In this document: in pieces, positions 18,960 to 27,102 of the stretch | Numbering within the stretch: position 1 is the first letter of the stretch | Layout: every line of letters begins with the position of its first letter | Origin: Bacteroidota bacterium | Lineage (GTDB): Bacteria > Bacteroidota > Bacteroidia > Chitinophagales > Chitinophagaceae | Assembly (NCBI GenBank): GCA_018266575.1 | Contig: JAFEAE010000007.1 | Location: 1 to 64,000 of the forward strand | Reading direction: 5' to 3' | DNA length: 64,000 bases | Notes under the pieces: model-generated | Seen by the model: only the letters and a program-made list of their open reading frames with translations | What the model was told of the DNA's origin: nothing | The model's database searches: none | Translations under genes and position numbers: made by a program

Positions 18960-19634
18960 ATGTCACAAGCAATACCAGCAGGACAAAAATGGTGGAGTGG
19001 AGGTAAAAGCCCATTTAATGTAGAGTATGGAAAACTGATGATGTGGTATTTTTTAATGAGTGATGCATTCACGTTCGGTGCATTTCTTATCTCTTACGGA
19101 ACCATTCGTTTCTCAAGTAATAGCTGGCCCGATCCGAACCATGTTTTTCGTGCATTCCCTGTAGTTGGTGAAATGCATATTCCATTAGCATTTGTGAGTT
19201 TGATGACATTTATTTTGATTATGAGTTCGGTAACAATGGTACTTGCCGTTGGCAATGGCCATGCAGGAAATAAAAATGGTGTGGTAAAATATTTGTTATG
19301 GACGATCCTCGGAGGTATTGCTTTCTTGAGTTGCCAGGCATGGGAGTGGACACATCTTTACCATGAAGGCGCATGGTGGGGTAGAAACCCGTTCATGAAC
19401 ATTGATGGTTCGCAATCATCTACAAACTTCACAAACTTTTTCTTTACTATAACAGGTTTTCATGGTTTCCACGTTTTCTCTGGTGTTATCATAAACATTA
19501 TCATGTTGATTATGACATTGCAGGGAACTTTTGAAAGAAGAGGCCATTACCTGATGATTGAAAAAGCTGGTTTGTACTGGCACTTTGTAGATTTGGTTTG
19601 GGTATTCGTGTTCACTTGTTTTTATTTACTCTAA
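18960..19634 (+). CDS. coxC: Cytochrome c oxidase subunit III (second of two)
   Basis: Subunit III of 224 residues with the family signatures CQAWEWTHLYHEG, FFFTITGFHGFHVFSG and the C-terminal YWHFVDLVWVFVF. Compared with the preceding paralogue it is longer in the middle loop and retains the acidic-histidine helix. Both genes probably contribute to the same supercomplex. It starts 45 bases after the first subunit III gene and is followed by subunit IV after 29 bases. Confidence 0.92.
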   Translation: MSQAIPAGQKWWSGGKSPFNVEYGKLMMWYFLMSDAFTFGAFLISYGTIRFSSNSWPDPNHVFRAFPVVGEMHIPLAFVSLMTFILIMSSVTMVLAVGNGHAGNKNGVVKYLLWTILGGIAFLSCQAWEWTHLYHEGAWWGRNPFMNIDGSQSSTNFTNFFFTITGFHGFHVFSGVIINIIMLIMTLQGTFERRGHYLMIEKAGLYWHFVDLVWVFVFTCFYLL

Positions 19635-19663
19635 ATTATTTTTAAAAGATTAATTGATATTAT

Positions 19664-20086
19664 ATGAGCGAAGTTCATGTTGATGCTGCAGGCCACGCTG
19701 AACCATCATTTTCTACTAAGACAATCTGGAGAACATTTTGGATACTCCTTATCATTACCGTTGTAGAATTAGTACTTGCCATCGTTTATTATGAAAGCCA
19801 TTTTCTGCCAAAACATTTCCTGAATGGATTGTTTGTGATCGGGACGTTGGCTAAAGCATTTTTTATTGTTGCAGAGTTCATGCACCTTGGCCATGAAATC
19901 AGGAACCTGATTTTAACAATTGCTATCCCCGCTTTACTATTTGTCTGGTTCATCATTGCGTTTTTGTGGGATGGGAATTCCTACAAAAATTTGCGTAACA
20001 ACTACGATCGCTATCACGTAGAACAAAGCCAGAAAAAAGTAGAGCAAAAAGAACCGGAAGCGAAGAAGCCAGGTGCGATGGAATAA
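19664..20086 (+). CDS. Cytochrome c oxidase subunit IV-like protein
   Basis: Small membrane protein of 140 residues with three helices (about 23-43, 52-73 and 82-103) and a charged C-terminal tail, matching the prokaryotic cytochrome c oxidase subunit IV family (EFMHLGHEIRN). It has no cofactor and is thought to stabilise the oxidase. A strong terminator follows, ending the ctaB-coxC-subunit IV unit. Confidence 0.88.
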   Translation: MSEVHVDAAGHAEPSFSTKTIWRTFWILLIITVVELVLAIVYYESHFLPKHFLNGLFVIGTLAKAFFIVAEFMHLGHEIRNLILTIAIPALLFVWFIIAFLWDGNSYKNLRNNYDRYHVEQSQKKVEQKEPEAKKPGAME

Positions 20087-20115
20087 ATGATATGTTGTTT
20101 ATAAAATAAATCATT

Positions 20116-20150
20116 GAACATCCCGCCATGTTAGCGGGATGTTTCTTTTA
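20116..20150 (+). terminator. Rho-independent terminator after subunit IV
   Basis: AACATCCCGC and GCGGGATGTT form a perfect 10-bp stem with a seven-base loop, followed by TTCTTTTA. It marks the end of the oxidase structural genes; the SCO gene begins 15 bases later. Confidence 0.85.
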
Positions 20151-20164
20151 CGAAAAATTGAACT

Positions 20165-20974
20165 GTGAGCAAGAAAGCATTATTAGGGTTAGTTGTTGCG
20201 GTATTCATCCCCGTTATAAGTTATTTTATTGTAAAAAGTGCAAGCGAAGATGCTATTGCAATGCCAGGTCATTTTTTTTATGATTCCGTCATCACGAAAA
20301 TGAAAGACGGTAAGCAGGTAACAGATACGGTTTGGCATTCGGTAAAAAATATTACACTCACAAACCAGCTTGGTTCAAAGGTTTCATTAGATAGTTTAAA
20401 AGGAAAAGTAATTGTTGCCGATTATTTTTTTACGCATTGCCCGAGTATTTGCCCGACGCTTACCCGCAACATGAAAAAGCTGCAGGACGGATTGAAATTG
20501 CAGGATGATCTGAAAGGAACCGACACAACATTTGTTCAATTCATATCTTTTAGTGTTGACCCCGAAAGGGATTCGAGCACCGTTCTAAAAAAATATGGCG
20601 ACCTTTTTGGCGTGAACCCTGACGTGTGGTGGTTATTGACAGGAGATAAAAAAACTATTTATGATTTTGCATTAACTGAATTGAAGCTGGGCTTACAGGA
20701 TGGCGAAGGCGTTGATTCTAATTTCATTCATACCCAAAAAATTGCATTGTTAGATAAGCAACACATTGTTCGTGGCTATTATGACGGGTTGGATAGTGCA
20801 AGCCTTTCCAAACTTGCAAAAGATATTGTGTTTATTATGCTGGAAAAAGACAAGAATAGTAAATCAGAACTGGCAGAATTGAAATCGCTGTGGCCGATAT
20901 TCATTATCGTTTTACTTGCAACAGCCGCTGTTGTTTTTTTCTTAACACGAAAGCCAAAGGATATTAATATTTAA
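20165..20974 (+). CDS. SCO1/SenC family copper chaperone
   Basis: Thioredoxin-fold protein of 269 residues that helps insert copper into the CuA site. The copper ligands are CPSICP (CxxxC) and the distal His in HTQKIALLDKQH. A membrane anchor lies at residues 5-25. A second hydrophobic segment at the very C-terminus (about 244-263) is an unusual extra anchor. The start is GTG (20165), since no ATG precedes the anchor in frame. The gene sits right after a terminator and before DUF420, both fitting an oxidase-assembly role. Confidence 0.9.
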   Translation: MSKKALLGLVVAVFIPVISYFIVKSASEDAIAMPGHFFYDSVITKMKDGKQVTDTVWHSVKNITLTNQLGSKVSLDSLKGKVIVADYFFTHCPSICPTLTRNMKKLQDGLKLQDDLKGTDTTFVQFISFSVDPERDSSTVLKKYGDLFGVNPDVWWLLTGDKKTIYDFALTELKLGLQDGEGVDSNFIHTQKIALLDKQHIVRGYYDGLDSASLSKLAKDIVFIMLEKDKNSKSELAELKSLWPIFIIVLLATAAVVFFLTRKPKDINI

Positions 20975-20979
20975 GTATG

Positions 20980-21023
20980 GCCACAGATTCACAGATTATC
21001 TCTTCAATCTGTGAATCTGTGGC
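20980..21023. repeat. Perfect 18-bp inverted repeat between the SCO and DUF420 genes
   Basis: Left arm 20980-20997 (GCCACAGATTCACAGATT) and right arm 21006-21023 are exact reverse complements around the loop ATCTCTTC. The arms contain the octamer CACAGATT twice. No T-run follows, so it is not a standard terminator. Related CACAGAT-rich strings occur at 32630-32660 and near 43895. Confidence 0.85.
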
Positions 21024-21037
21024 AAACAATATTTAGC

Positions 21038-21601
21038 ATGAAAGAAAAAAATCTCACCCTTCCCATTATTATTGTTTCTATCGCAATTCCGGTAGCCGTT
21101 GCCGTTATATTGTTAGTGCCGGGCGTAAAGATCGATTTGGGTTTCAACACGCATTTTCTTCCGCTATTTCATGCTTTGCTGAATTCAACAACGGCAATTT
21201 TATTGCTCGCCAGTTTATATTTTATAAAGAACAAACAGATCAAAGCGCATAAAACGGCGAACCTTATTGCTGTATTGTTAAGCACGATTTTCTTAGTGTC
21301 TTATGTGATCTATCATTCATCAAACCCGTCTACAAAATTTGGCGACTTAAACCATGATGGTATTTTAAGTGATAATGAAAAAGTGCAAGCCGGGTCATTG
21401 CGTTATGTGTACTATTTCATTCTTTCTTCACATATTATTTTATCAGGCGTAATTGTACCATTGGTTCTATTTACGCTGCAACGTGCATTCCAGGAAAAAT
21501 TTGACAAGCACCGTAAGCTGGCAAAAATCACCTGGCCGATCTGGTTTTATGTAGCTGTAACGGGTGTTATAGTTTACCTGATGATCAGCAAATATTATTA
21601 A
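21038..21601 (+). CDS. DUF420 family membrane protein, probable oxidase assembly factor
   Basis: Membrane protein of 187 residues from the ATG at 21038 with four to five helices. The frame could open 27 bases earlier at GTG, but that codon lies inside the inverted repeat. DUF420 proteins (CtaM/YozB-like) are needed for cytochrome oxidase maturation in several bacteria, and the location fits. An exported loop at residues 103-114 reads DLNHDGILSDNE, a match to the 12-residue EF-hand/dockerin-type calcium-binding loop. Confidence 0.85.
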   Translation: MKEKNLTLPIIIVSIAIPVAVAVILLVPGVKIDLGFNTHFLPLFHALLNSTTAILLLASLYFIKNKQIKAHKTANLIAVLLSTIFLVSYVIYHSSNPSTKFGDLNHDGILSDNEKVQAGSLRYVYYFILSSHIILSGVIVPLVLFTLQRAFQEKFDKHRKLAKITWPIWFYVAVTGVIVYLMISKYY

Positions 21602-21789
21602 GGCCTATAACGGCTAAGTATATATTTATTTTCACCAATCAAATATATATTTCACCAGCGGCAACATTTTTCAAATCTTGTGTAACACTTTCAATTAGCT
21701 TCACGTTACATTATTTCCGGAAACGTTTGTGCAGTTAATCAATACCTCAAAATAAGATTTCACATTTTTTTAAATATCCGTTTTGCAAT

Positions 21790-21897
21790 GAAAAATTGCA
21801 GATCAATGTTATTAAGAAACTTGAAGGTTTAATGCAAATTAAACCTCTCATGTGTAGTAGAAAAACGGGGCTGTTCTCAGCTCCGTTATTTTTTATG
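21790..21897 (+). ncRNA. Candidate small structured RNA, copy 1
   Basis: A conserved core (from 21806) contains a 9-bp hairpin at 21825-21846 closed by a GCAA (GNRA-type) tetraloop, a single-stranded linker (CTCATGTGTAGTAG), and a terminator hairpin at 21866-21885 (CGGGGCTG, loop TTCT, CAGCTCCG) followed by TTATTTTTTA. No reading frame spans it. An almost identical copy begins 205 bases downstream. The 5' end is estimated only; a shared upstream box TATYCGTTTT(T)GCA may be its promoter. I do not recognise an Rfam family. Confidence 0.65.
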
Positions 21898-21994
21898 TGG
21901 AAACATATAATTTTTTGAAAATGCCACTTTACGATAATGAATATATCAATAACCTAATTTAAATTACCTCTTTTAAAATATTCGTTTTTGCAGA

Positions 21995-22103
21995 GTAAAA
22001 TTCCAGGAAAATGTTATTAAGAAGCTTGAAGGTTTAATGCAAATTAAACCTCTCATGTGTAGTAGAAAAACGGGGCTGTTCTCAGCTCCGTTTATTTTTA
22101 TGT
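21995..22103 (+). ncRNA. Candidate small structured RNA, copy 2
   Basis: Second copy of the preceding RNA. The GCAA-capped hairpin lies at 22030-22051 and the terminator hairpin at 22071-22090, followed by TTTATTTTTA. The core differs from copy 1 by A to G in the 5' leader and by a shift of one A within the T-run, while both stems are unchanged. The region before the core is only partly similar to copy 1. Confidence 0.65.
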
Positions 22104-22271
22104 GGAAACGTAAAATTTTTGAAAATGCCACTTTCTGGTAATTGACATATCTACAATCTAATTTAAATTAACTGATCATTTTCACGAGCTTATTTTCTCC
22201 AATACTGGTTTTGGTAATCATACATCTTTAATGTAACGATTTAAATACTGACGAATAAATTTTTGTATCGT

Positions 22272-22457
22272 ATGAACAAAATTCTCAGAACTATTAGTAT
22301 AGCTATATGCATAGCAATAATGATACTTAATTTAGTGTATCTTTTTAAGTATGATGATTCACCAAAAACATTGAGACTTTTAGCTGCGCTTGCATGTTTT
22401 ATAGTGATTGGAATAAGTATTGAAAAGCATATGAAAAAAAGTAGGGGAATTTTCTGA
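22272..22457 (+). CDS. Small two-helix membrane protein of unknown function
   Basis: From the ATG at 22272 it encodes 61 residues: a basic start (MNKILRT), helix one (ISIAICIAIMILNLVYLF), a short charged loop, helix two (LLAALACFIVIGISI) and a basic tail (EKHMKKSRGIF). I recognise no family. It lies just after the duplicated RNA locus on the same strand and converges with the alkyltransferase-like gene, nine bases apart. It is plausible as a real gene because of its balanced topology, but it could be fortuitous. Confidence 0.45.
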   Translation: MNKILRTISIAICIAIMILNLVYLFKYDDSPKTLRLLAALACFIVIGISIEKHMKKSRGIF

Positions 22458-22466
22458 AGTAATCAA

Positions 22467-22841
22467 TCACAATAACTCCTTCGCCGGGTCCCAGAATAAT
22501 CTTTCAAAATCTACAACGGTATCGTTCTCTACTTTCACTTTTTCTTTTTCCAATAGCTGCTGCATTTTTTCCGGTGGTGAAAAATGATGCCTTCCCGTTA
22601 ACATCCCATTGCGGTTAACCACACGATGTGCTGGCACTTTTGGTTTCACCTTTCCTGCACCGTTCATCGCCCAACCAACCATTCGTGCAGAAAGTTTTGT
22701 ACCAAGGCATGCGGCAATAGCACCATAAGAAGTCACTCTTCCTTTTGGGATCTGCCTTGCTACTTCATACACCAGTTCAAAAAAAGATTCTTCTCTTTTT
22801 CCGGACGGCCTGATGATTTTTAGTGTTTCTTTTTTAGACAT
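22467..22841 (-). CDS. Alkyltransferase-like protein (ATL), MGMT family without the acceptor cysteine
   Basis: A DNA-repair recognition protein of 124 residues from the ATG at 22841 (the frame extends upstream but the extra 22 residues are repeat-like). It has the helix-turn-helix features of O6-alkylguanine transferases: SYGAIA with the base-flipping Tyr, SARMVGWAM with the Arg finger, and VPAHRVVN. True transferases have PCHR; here the Cys is Ala71, so it cannot accept an alkyl group. ATL proteins bind alkylated guanine and channel it to nucleotide excision repair. Confidence 0.85.
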   Translation of the reverse strand: MSKKETLKIIRPSGKREESFFELVYEVARQIPKGRVTSYGAIAACLGTKLSARMVGWAMNGAGKVKPKVPAHRVVNRNGMLTGRHHFSPPEKMQQLLEKEKVKVENDTVVDFERLFWDPAKELL

Positions 22842-22907
22842 TTTTAAAGGTTTATGGTGTGTGGTGTAGGGTGTAAGGAAAACCGGCAAGATGCTGAATG
22901 GAGGCAC

Positions 22908-23105
22908 TTACACCTTATCCCTTTCACTTTTCACCTTCCTCATCTCGCTTCTTTTCGGCTCGGGCACATTTTCATAATTATATGGACAATGCCTGCAAGC
23001 GTTGCCGCAGCAAAACCCTTTATCAAGATGATATTTTTCCGTCAGCACTATCAATCCTGTTTTATCATAATAAAAATCTATGCCTTCAACTAATGGTTGC
23101 TTCAT
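22908..23105 (-). CDS. DUF5522 family small cysteine-rich protein
   Basis: 65 residues with a conserved block DKGFCCGNACRHCPYNY, in which four Cys could bind a metal. The C-terminal tail (RSEMRKVKSERDKV) is encoded by a run related to the AAGTGA-type tandem repeats seen elsewhere, so the ancestral protein probably ended near residue 50. The start overlaps the end of trmB by 20 bases on the same strand, indicating translational coupling. The function of DUF5522 is not known to me. Confidence 0.75.
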   Translation of the reverse strand: MKQPLVEGIDFYYDKTGLIVLTEKYHLDKGFCCGNACRHCPYNYENVPEPKRSEMRKVKSERDKV

Positions 23106-23796
23106 CTTCTTTTATTCGTTGTTGCAAAATTTCATCAAGGTCAGGTAAGGGAGTTGGCGGTAGCGAAAAACAGATATAGTGAATGCGGTTGCTTTGAGCG
23201 ATGTCTAAACTTTCGTAATACGTTTTTATTTTCAATTCCTCTTTTATTTTCGGTTGCACATATACGTTATCTATACTTTCATGCAATTGCAATTTGTACA
23301 TTTCGATTACCATCAATGTGAATTCAAAAAGATCCGGGGAATCCGTTTTCAAATGGATCAACCCGTTTTCAGAAAGTACCTGTTGATATAAACGAAGAAA
23401 CTTCGGATGTGTTAATCTTTTTTTAGCCTTGGATTTTCGCAGTTGCGGATCAGGAAAAGTGAGCCATATCTCACTTACTTCATTCTTCTCAAAATAATTA
23501 CCGATCTTATCAATCTGTGTGCGAAGAAATGCCGCATTGGAAATTTTTTCTTCCAGGCATTTTTTTGCGCCAACATAGATCCTGTTTCCTTTCAGGTCAA
23601 CACCAATGAAATTCCGTTGCGGATATAATTTAGCAAGCCCGACCGCGTATTCACCTTTGCCGCAAGCTAATTCAAGCGTGATGGGATTTTTATTGGAAAA
23701 ATGTTCTTTCCATTTTCCTGCAATCCCTTCCGGGTATTGCAACACGTTAGGAAAAGACCTGATCGCTTCAAACCGCAGTAATTTTTTTTGTGCCAT
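23086..23796 (-). CDS. trmB: tRNA (guanine-N7-)-methyltransferase
   Basis: SAM-dependent enzyme of 236 residues that methylates G46 in the tRNA variable loop. Rossmann motif LELACGKGEYAVGLA, the acidic end of the second strand (FIGVDLKG), and the TrmB signature FPDPQLRKSKAKKRLTHP are present. Length and order are normal. The downstream DUF5522 gene overlaps its 3' end. Confidence 0.93.
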   Translation of the reverse strand: MAQKKLLRFEAIRSFPNVLQYPEGIAGKWKEHFSNKNPITLELACGKGEYAVGLAKLYPQRNFIGVDLKGNRIYVGAKKCLEEKISNAAFLRTQIDKIGNYFEKNEVSEIWLTFPDPQLRKSKAKKRLTHPKFLRLYQQVLSENGLIHLKTDSPDLFEFTLMVIEMYKLQLHESIDNVYVQPKIKEELKIKTYYESLDIAQSNRIHYICFSLPPTPLPDLDEILQQRIKEDEATIS

Positions 23797-23980
23797 GGGA
23801 TGACAAAATTAATGACACTGCGTTGTTAAACAGAAAATAATAATATGACAACAATTGATAAATTATTTTATTAAGGTATTTACCTATAAAATGAGGTGAA
23901 CGGAGTTTTGTGAAAAATATATTTCTGTATCTTAGGATAACTGCATTTCACTTCAGTTATTCATACTTAAACTGCCGCTT

Positions 23981-26900
23981 ATGAACAAAAGCTCTTTCAT
24001 CAGAAGATGCATTTCTGTTTTTCAGTTTGCATTACTACAAACAAGTTTCATTTTATTTTTCAACAACATTTCGTTCGCACAAAATGTAGCTACGGTAAAA
24101 GGAAAAGTTACCGATGCACAAACCAGCAAACCACTTGCCGGAGTAAGTGTGACAATCAAAGGAAAACCATCCGGTGTTTCTACAAATACTGACGGAGATT
24201 TTTCCGTTGCTGCAGATTCCAAAACGGTATTGGTTTTTTCTTCCGTTGGATATAAGTCAACAGAAATTGTTGTTGGCGCACAAACAACAATCAATGTACA
24301 ATTACAACCAGTTTCAGGACAATTAACTGATGTTGTAGTTACTGCTTTAGGAATAAAAAGGGAAAAAAGATCGCTCGGTTATTCTGTAACTACAGTTGCA
24401 GGCTCAACACTTACAGAAGCACGGGAAACGAATTTTGTGAACGACCTCGAAGGAAAAGTTGCCGGAGTGAACGTGAGTAATGTTGCAACAGGCCCCGGAG
24501 GTTCTGCAAATGTTGTGATCAGGGGCATTTCAGATATCACTGGTTCTAATCAACCATTATATGTGATCGACGGGATACCGATGCAAAATACAACATACAC
24601 GCAAACGGATATTGGTGGTGGCTATGGAGGTGCAGATGGCGGTGATGGAACGATCAATATAAATCCGGATGATATTGAAACACTTTCAATTCTTAAGGGA
24701 TCTGCTGCAACAGCATTGTATGGTTATCGCGGAAGTAAAGGTGTGATCCTGATCACTACAAAATCCGGAAAAAATTCCAAAGGCGCCGGCGTAGAATTGA
24801 ATACCAACTATGTTGTTCAGAATGTGCAGGACAATACAGATTGGCAGAAAACATACGGACAAGGATATAATGGAAACAAACCTGTTTCCGGAAGTGATGC
24901 ATTTGAAACAGGGCTTTCAAACTGGGGCGCAAAATTAGATGGCTCCCCGGTTTATCAGTTCGATGGTGTGCAACGCCCATACAGCGCGGTTTCCGGCAAT
25001 ATGCGCCGTTTCTACAAAGATGGTGTTGCAGGAACAAACACATTGTCGTTTAGTAAAAGTTTCGGAGAAGAAGGAAGCATTCGTTTTTCAGCAAGTGATT
25101 TGCACAACACAAGCATTATTCCCAATGCAGGTTTTCAGCAACAGTCATTCACACTTTCTACCAATTATAAATTAAGCAAGCACATAGATGTTCAATTGAA
25201 AGGGCAATACATAAATGCATTTACACATAATCGCCCGAGTGTTTCTGATGCACCAGGCAGCGTAAACTTTGCAACATTGTTCCTTCCGACAAATGTGAAC
25301 ATAACATCACTGGCGCCGGGATATAAAGCAGATGAATCTGAAAACCAATTCCTCGATGATGCATATACAACCAATCCCTATTTTGCTGCATATAAATTCA
25401 TCAACAATACACACCGCAACCGCTTTATAGGTTCTGCAGATTTGAAATACACATTTGATAACGGGCTTTATTTACAATTGCGAATTGGTGAAGATTATTT
25501 TGCAGACAGGAATACCATTGTAACACCAAACGGAACTGCCTATCAGACAGATGGTGCAATGACTGAAGAGAATTATAAGTCAACGGAATTAAATGCTGAT
25601 GCGATCATCGGTAAGTTGTTTAAAATATCAAAAGATTTTCATGTTACAGCATTAGGTGGTGTTAACTCAAGAAAAGCAGTGGTTGATCATCTTGTTGCAA
25701 CAGGTAATACATTTGAAACTCCTTATCTATATACTATCGGAAACCTTGCAAGCCCGACAGAATACACAGGCAATCCGGTTATAGTAAATAAATCGATCTA
25801 CGGAACACTCGATTTCTCTTATAAAAATTATTTGTACCTGACTGCAACAGGGCGCAATGACTGGTATTCCACTCTTGCGCCAGGAAAGACAAATTATTTT
25901 TATCCGTCCGTAAGTGCATCGTTTGTATTTTCTGAATTGGTGCATATCAATAATCTTGATATGGGTAAGTTGAGAGTTGGTTATGCCAATGTGGGTGGCG
26001 AAGCAGATGCGCCTTATCAAACATTGCTTGGCTATAATAATATTGGTAACCTCAATGGTTATCCGATCGGAAATATTTCCAACGGTGGCACTGTTCCGAA
26101 TGATCATATCGAGCCTTCATCAGCAAAAGAATTTGAAGTAGGAACGGAATTATCTTTTTATAATAACCGGTTGCATTTTGATGTTGCGTATTACAACAAA
26201 CGGTTAAGCAGGGAAGTAATTCCAGCTGTTACATCATCTACATCCGGATACAATGCTGTGTTATTAAATTCGGGAACGATACAAAATAAAGGAGTAGAAT
26301 TCTTAATGTCTGTAATTCCGGTGAAGTCGAAAAATTTTTCATGGACAGAAACACTGAACGTCTCTTATAATGATAACAAAGTCTTGTCACTTTCAACCGG
26401 ATCTACAAACTATCCTCTCGGTTATTCACGTGCTGGTGAGGATGAAGGATTAGGCGTTGCCTATATGTCGCAGGCATTGGGAAAATCTGCATACCAGATT
26501 TTTGTTGCAGATCCTGAACGCGACAACGGAGGCAAAATATTAATAGACCCGACAACAGCAGCGCCAATTGCAGGAACGAATTATGTTGACCTTGGTTCCG
26601 GCATCGATCCATGGACTTCAGGTATTACCAGCGAATTCAAATACAAACATTTTAGTTTTTCTTTTTTGGTTGATGGGAAATTCGGTGGTAAAATATTTTC
26701 TGGTACTAACTGGTATGCATACCAGTTTGGTTTAACTAAAACAACATTGCCGGGAAGAGATCAATTATTCGGAACCGGGCAGATTTTCCCATCGCAATAT
26801 TATGCATTGGTAAGTACTAACAACCCTGCAATATTTGTGTATGATGCAAGCTTCATTAAACTACGGCAAATTGTATTAGGCTATACAATTCCTGCAAAAG

Positions 26901-27082
26901 TATTCAATGATAAAATTCAGGGATTAACAATAAGTTTTGTTGCAAGAAATATTTTCACGTTGATGAAACATACGCCGAACATCGATCCTGAATCCAATTA
27001 CTCCAACGGCCCGCAAGGTATTGAACAGGCGCAAGTGCCTTATACCAGAACTTTTGGATTAAACCTTAATGTGAAATTTTAA
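23981..27082 (+). CDS. SusC/RagA family TonB-linked outer membrane receptor
   Basis: Outer membrane transporter of 1033 residues. It carries a signal peptide (ending SFAQN), a CarboxypepD_reg-like N-terminal domain (about 36-118, VKGKVTDAQTSKPLAGVSV), the plug with TDVVVTALGIKR and the ALYGYRGSKGVILITTKSG motif, and a 22-strand barrel ending in an aromatic residue (LNLNVKF). It works with the SusD-like lipoprotein encoded 20 bases downstream to import a nutrient using TonB energy. No glycosidase, sulfatase, peptidase or ECF sigma gene adjoins it, so the substrate is open. Confidence 0.95.
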   Translation: MNKSSFIRRCISVFQFALLQTSFILFFNNISFAQNVATVKGKVTDAQTSKPLAGVSVTIKGKPSGVSTNTDGDFSVAADSKTVLVFSSVGYKSTEIVVGAQTTINVQLQPVSGQLTDVVVTALGIKREKRSLGYSVTTVAGSTLTEARETNFVNDLEGKVAGVNVSNVATGPGGSANVVIRGISDITGSNQPLYVIDGIPMQNTTYTQTDIGGGYGGADGGDGTININPDDIETLSILKGSAATALYGYRGSKGVILITTKSGKNSKGAGVELNTNYVVQNVQDNTDWQKTYGQGYNGNKPVSGSDAFETGLSNWGAKLDGSPVYQFDGVQRPYSAVSGNMRRFYKDGVAGTNTLSFSKSFGEEGSIRFSASDLHNTSIIPNAGFQQQSFTLSTNYKLSKHIDVQLKGQYINAFTHNRPSVSDAPGSVNFATLFLPTNVNITSLAPGYKADESENQFLDDAYTTNPYFAAYKFINNTHRNRFIGSADLKYTFDNGLYLQLRIGEDYFADRNTIVTPNGTAYQTDGAMTEENYKSTELNADAIIGKLFKISKDFHVTALGGVNSRKAVVDHLVATGNTFETPYLYTIGNLASPTEYTGNPVIVNKSIYGTLDFSYKNYLYLTATGRNDWYSTLAPGKTNYFYPSVSASFVFSELVHINNLDMGKLRVGYANVGGEADAPYQTLLGYNNIGNLNGYPIGNISNGGTVPNDHIEPSSAKEFEVGTELSFYNNRLHFDVAYYNKRLSREVIPAVTSSTSGYNAVLLNSGTIQNKGVEFLMSVIPVKSKNFSWTETLNVSYNDNKVLSLSTGSTNYPLGYSRAGEDEGLGVAYMSQALGKSAYQIFVADPERDNGGKILIDPTTAAPIAGTNYVDLGSGIDPWTSGITSEFKYKHFSFSFLVDGKFGGKIFSGTNWYAYQFGLTKTTLPGRDQLFGTGQIFPSQYYALVSTNNPAIFVYDASFIKLRQIVLGYTIPAKVFNDKIQGLTISFVARNIFTLMKHTPNIDPESNYSNGPQGIEQAQVPYTRTFGLNLNVKF

Positions 27083-27102
27083 GACAACAAAAAAGAATTA
27101 CA

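Larger units (their letters stand above)
21771..22175. repeat. Two tandem direct copies of a unit of about 205 bp
   Basis: The units run roughly 21771-21975 and 21976-22175. Within 21806-21888 versus 22011-22093 they differ at about one position. Sequence upstream and downstream is clearly homologous but diverged by substitutions and small indels. No transposase or target-site duplication is seen, so this looks like a local duplication rather than a mobile element. It fills the 670-base gap between DUF420 and the next small gene. Confidence 0.85.

Noticed and set aside
21771..22175. 205-bp direct repeats as an insertion sequence or integration duplicate
   Set aside because: No open frame, no terminal inverted repeats and no target duplication; the conserved part corresponds to stem-loops and a terminator.
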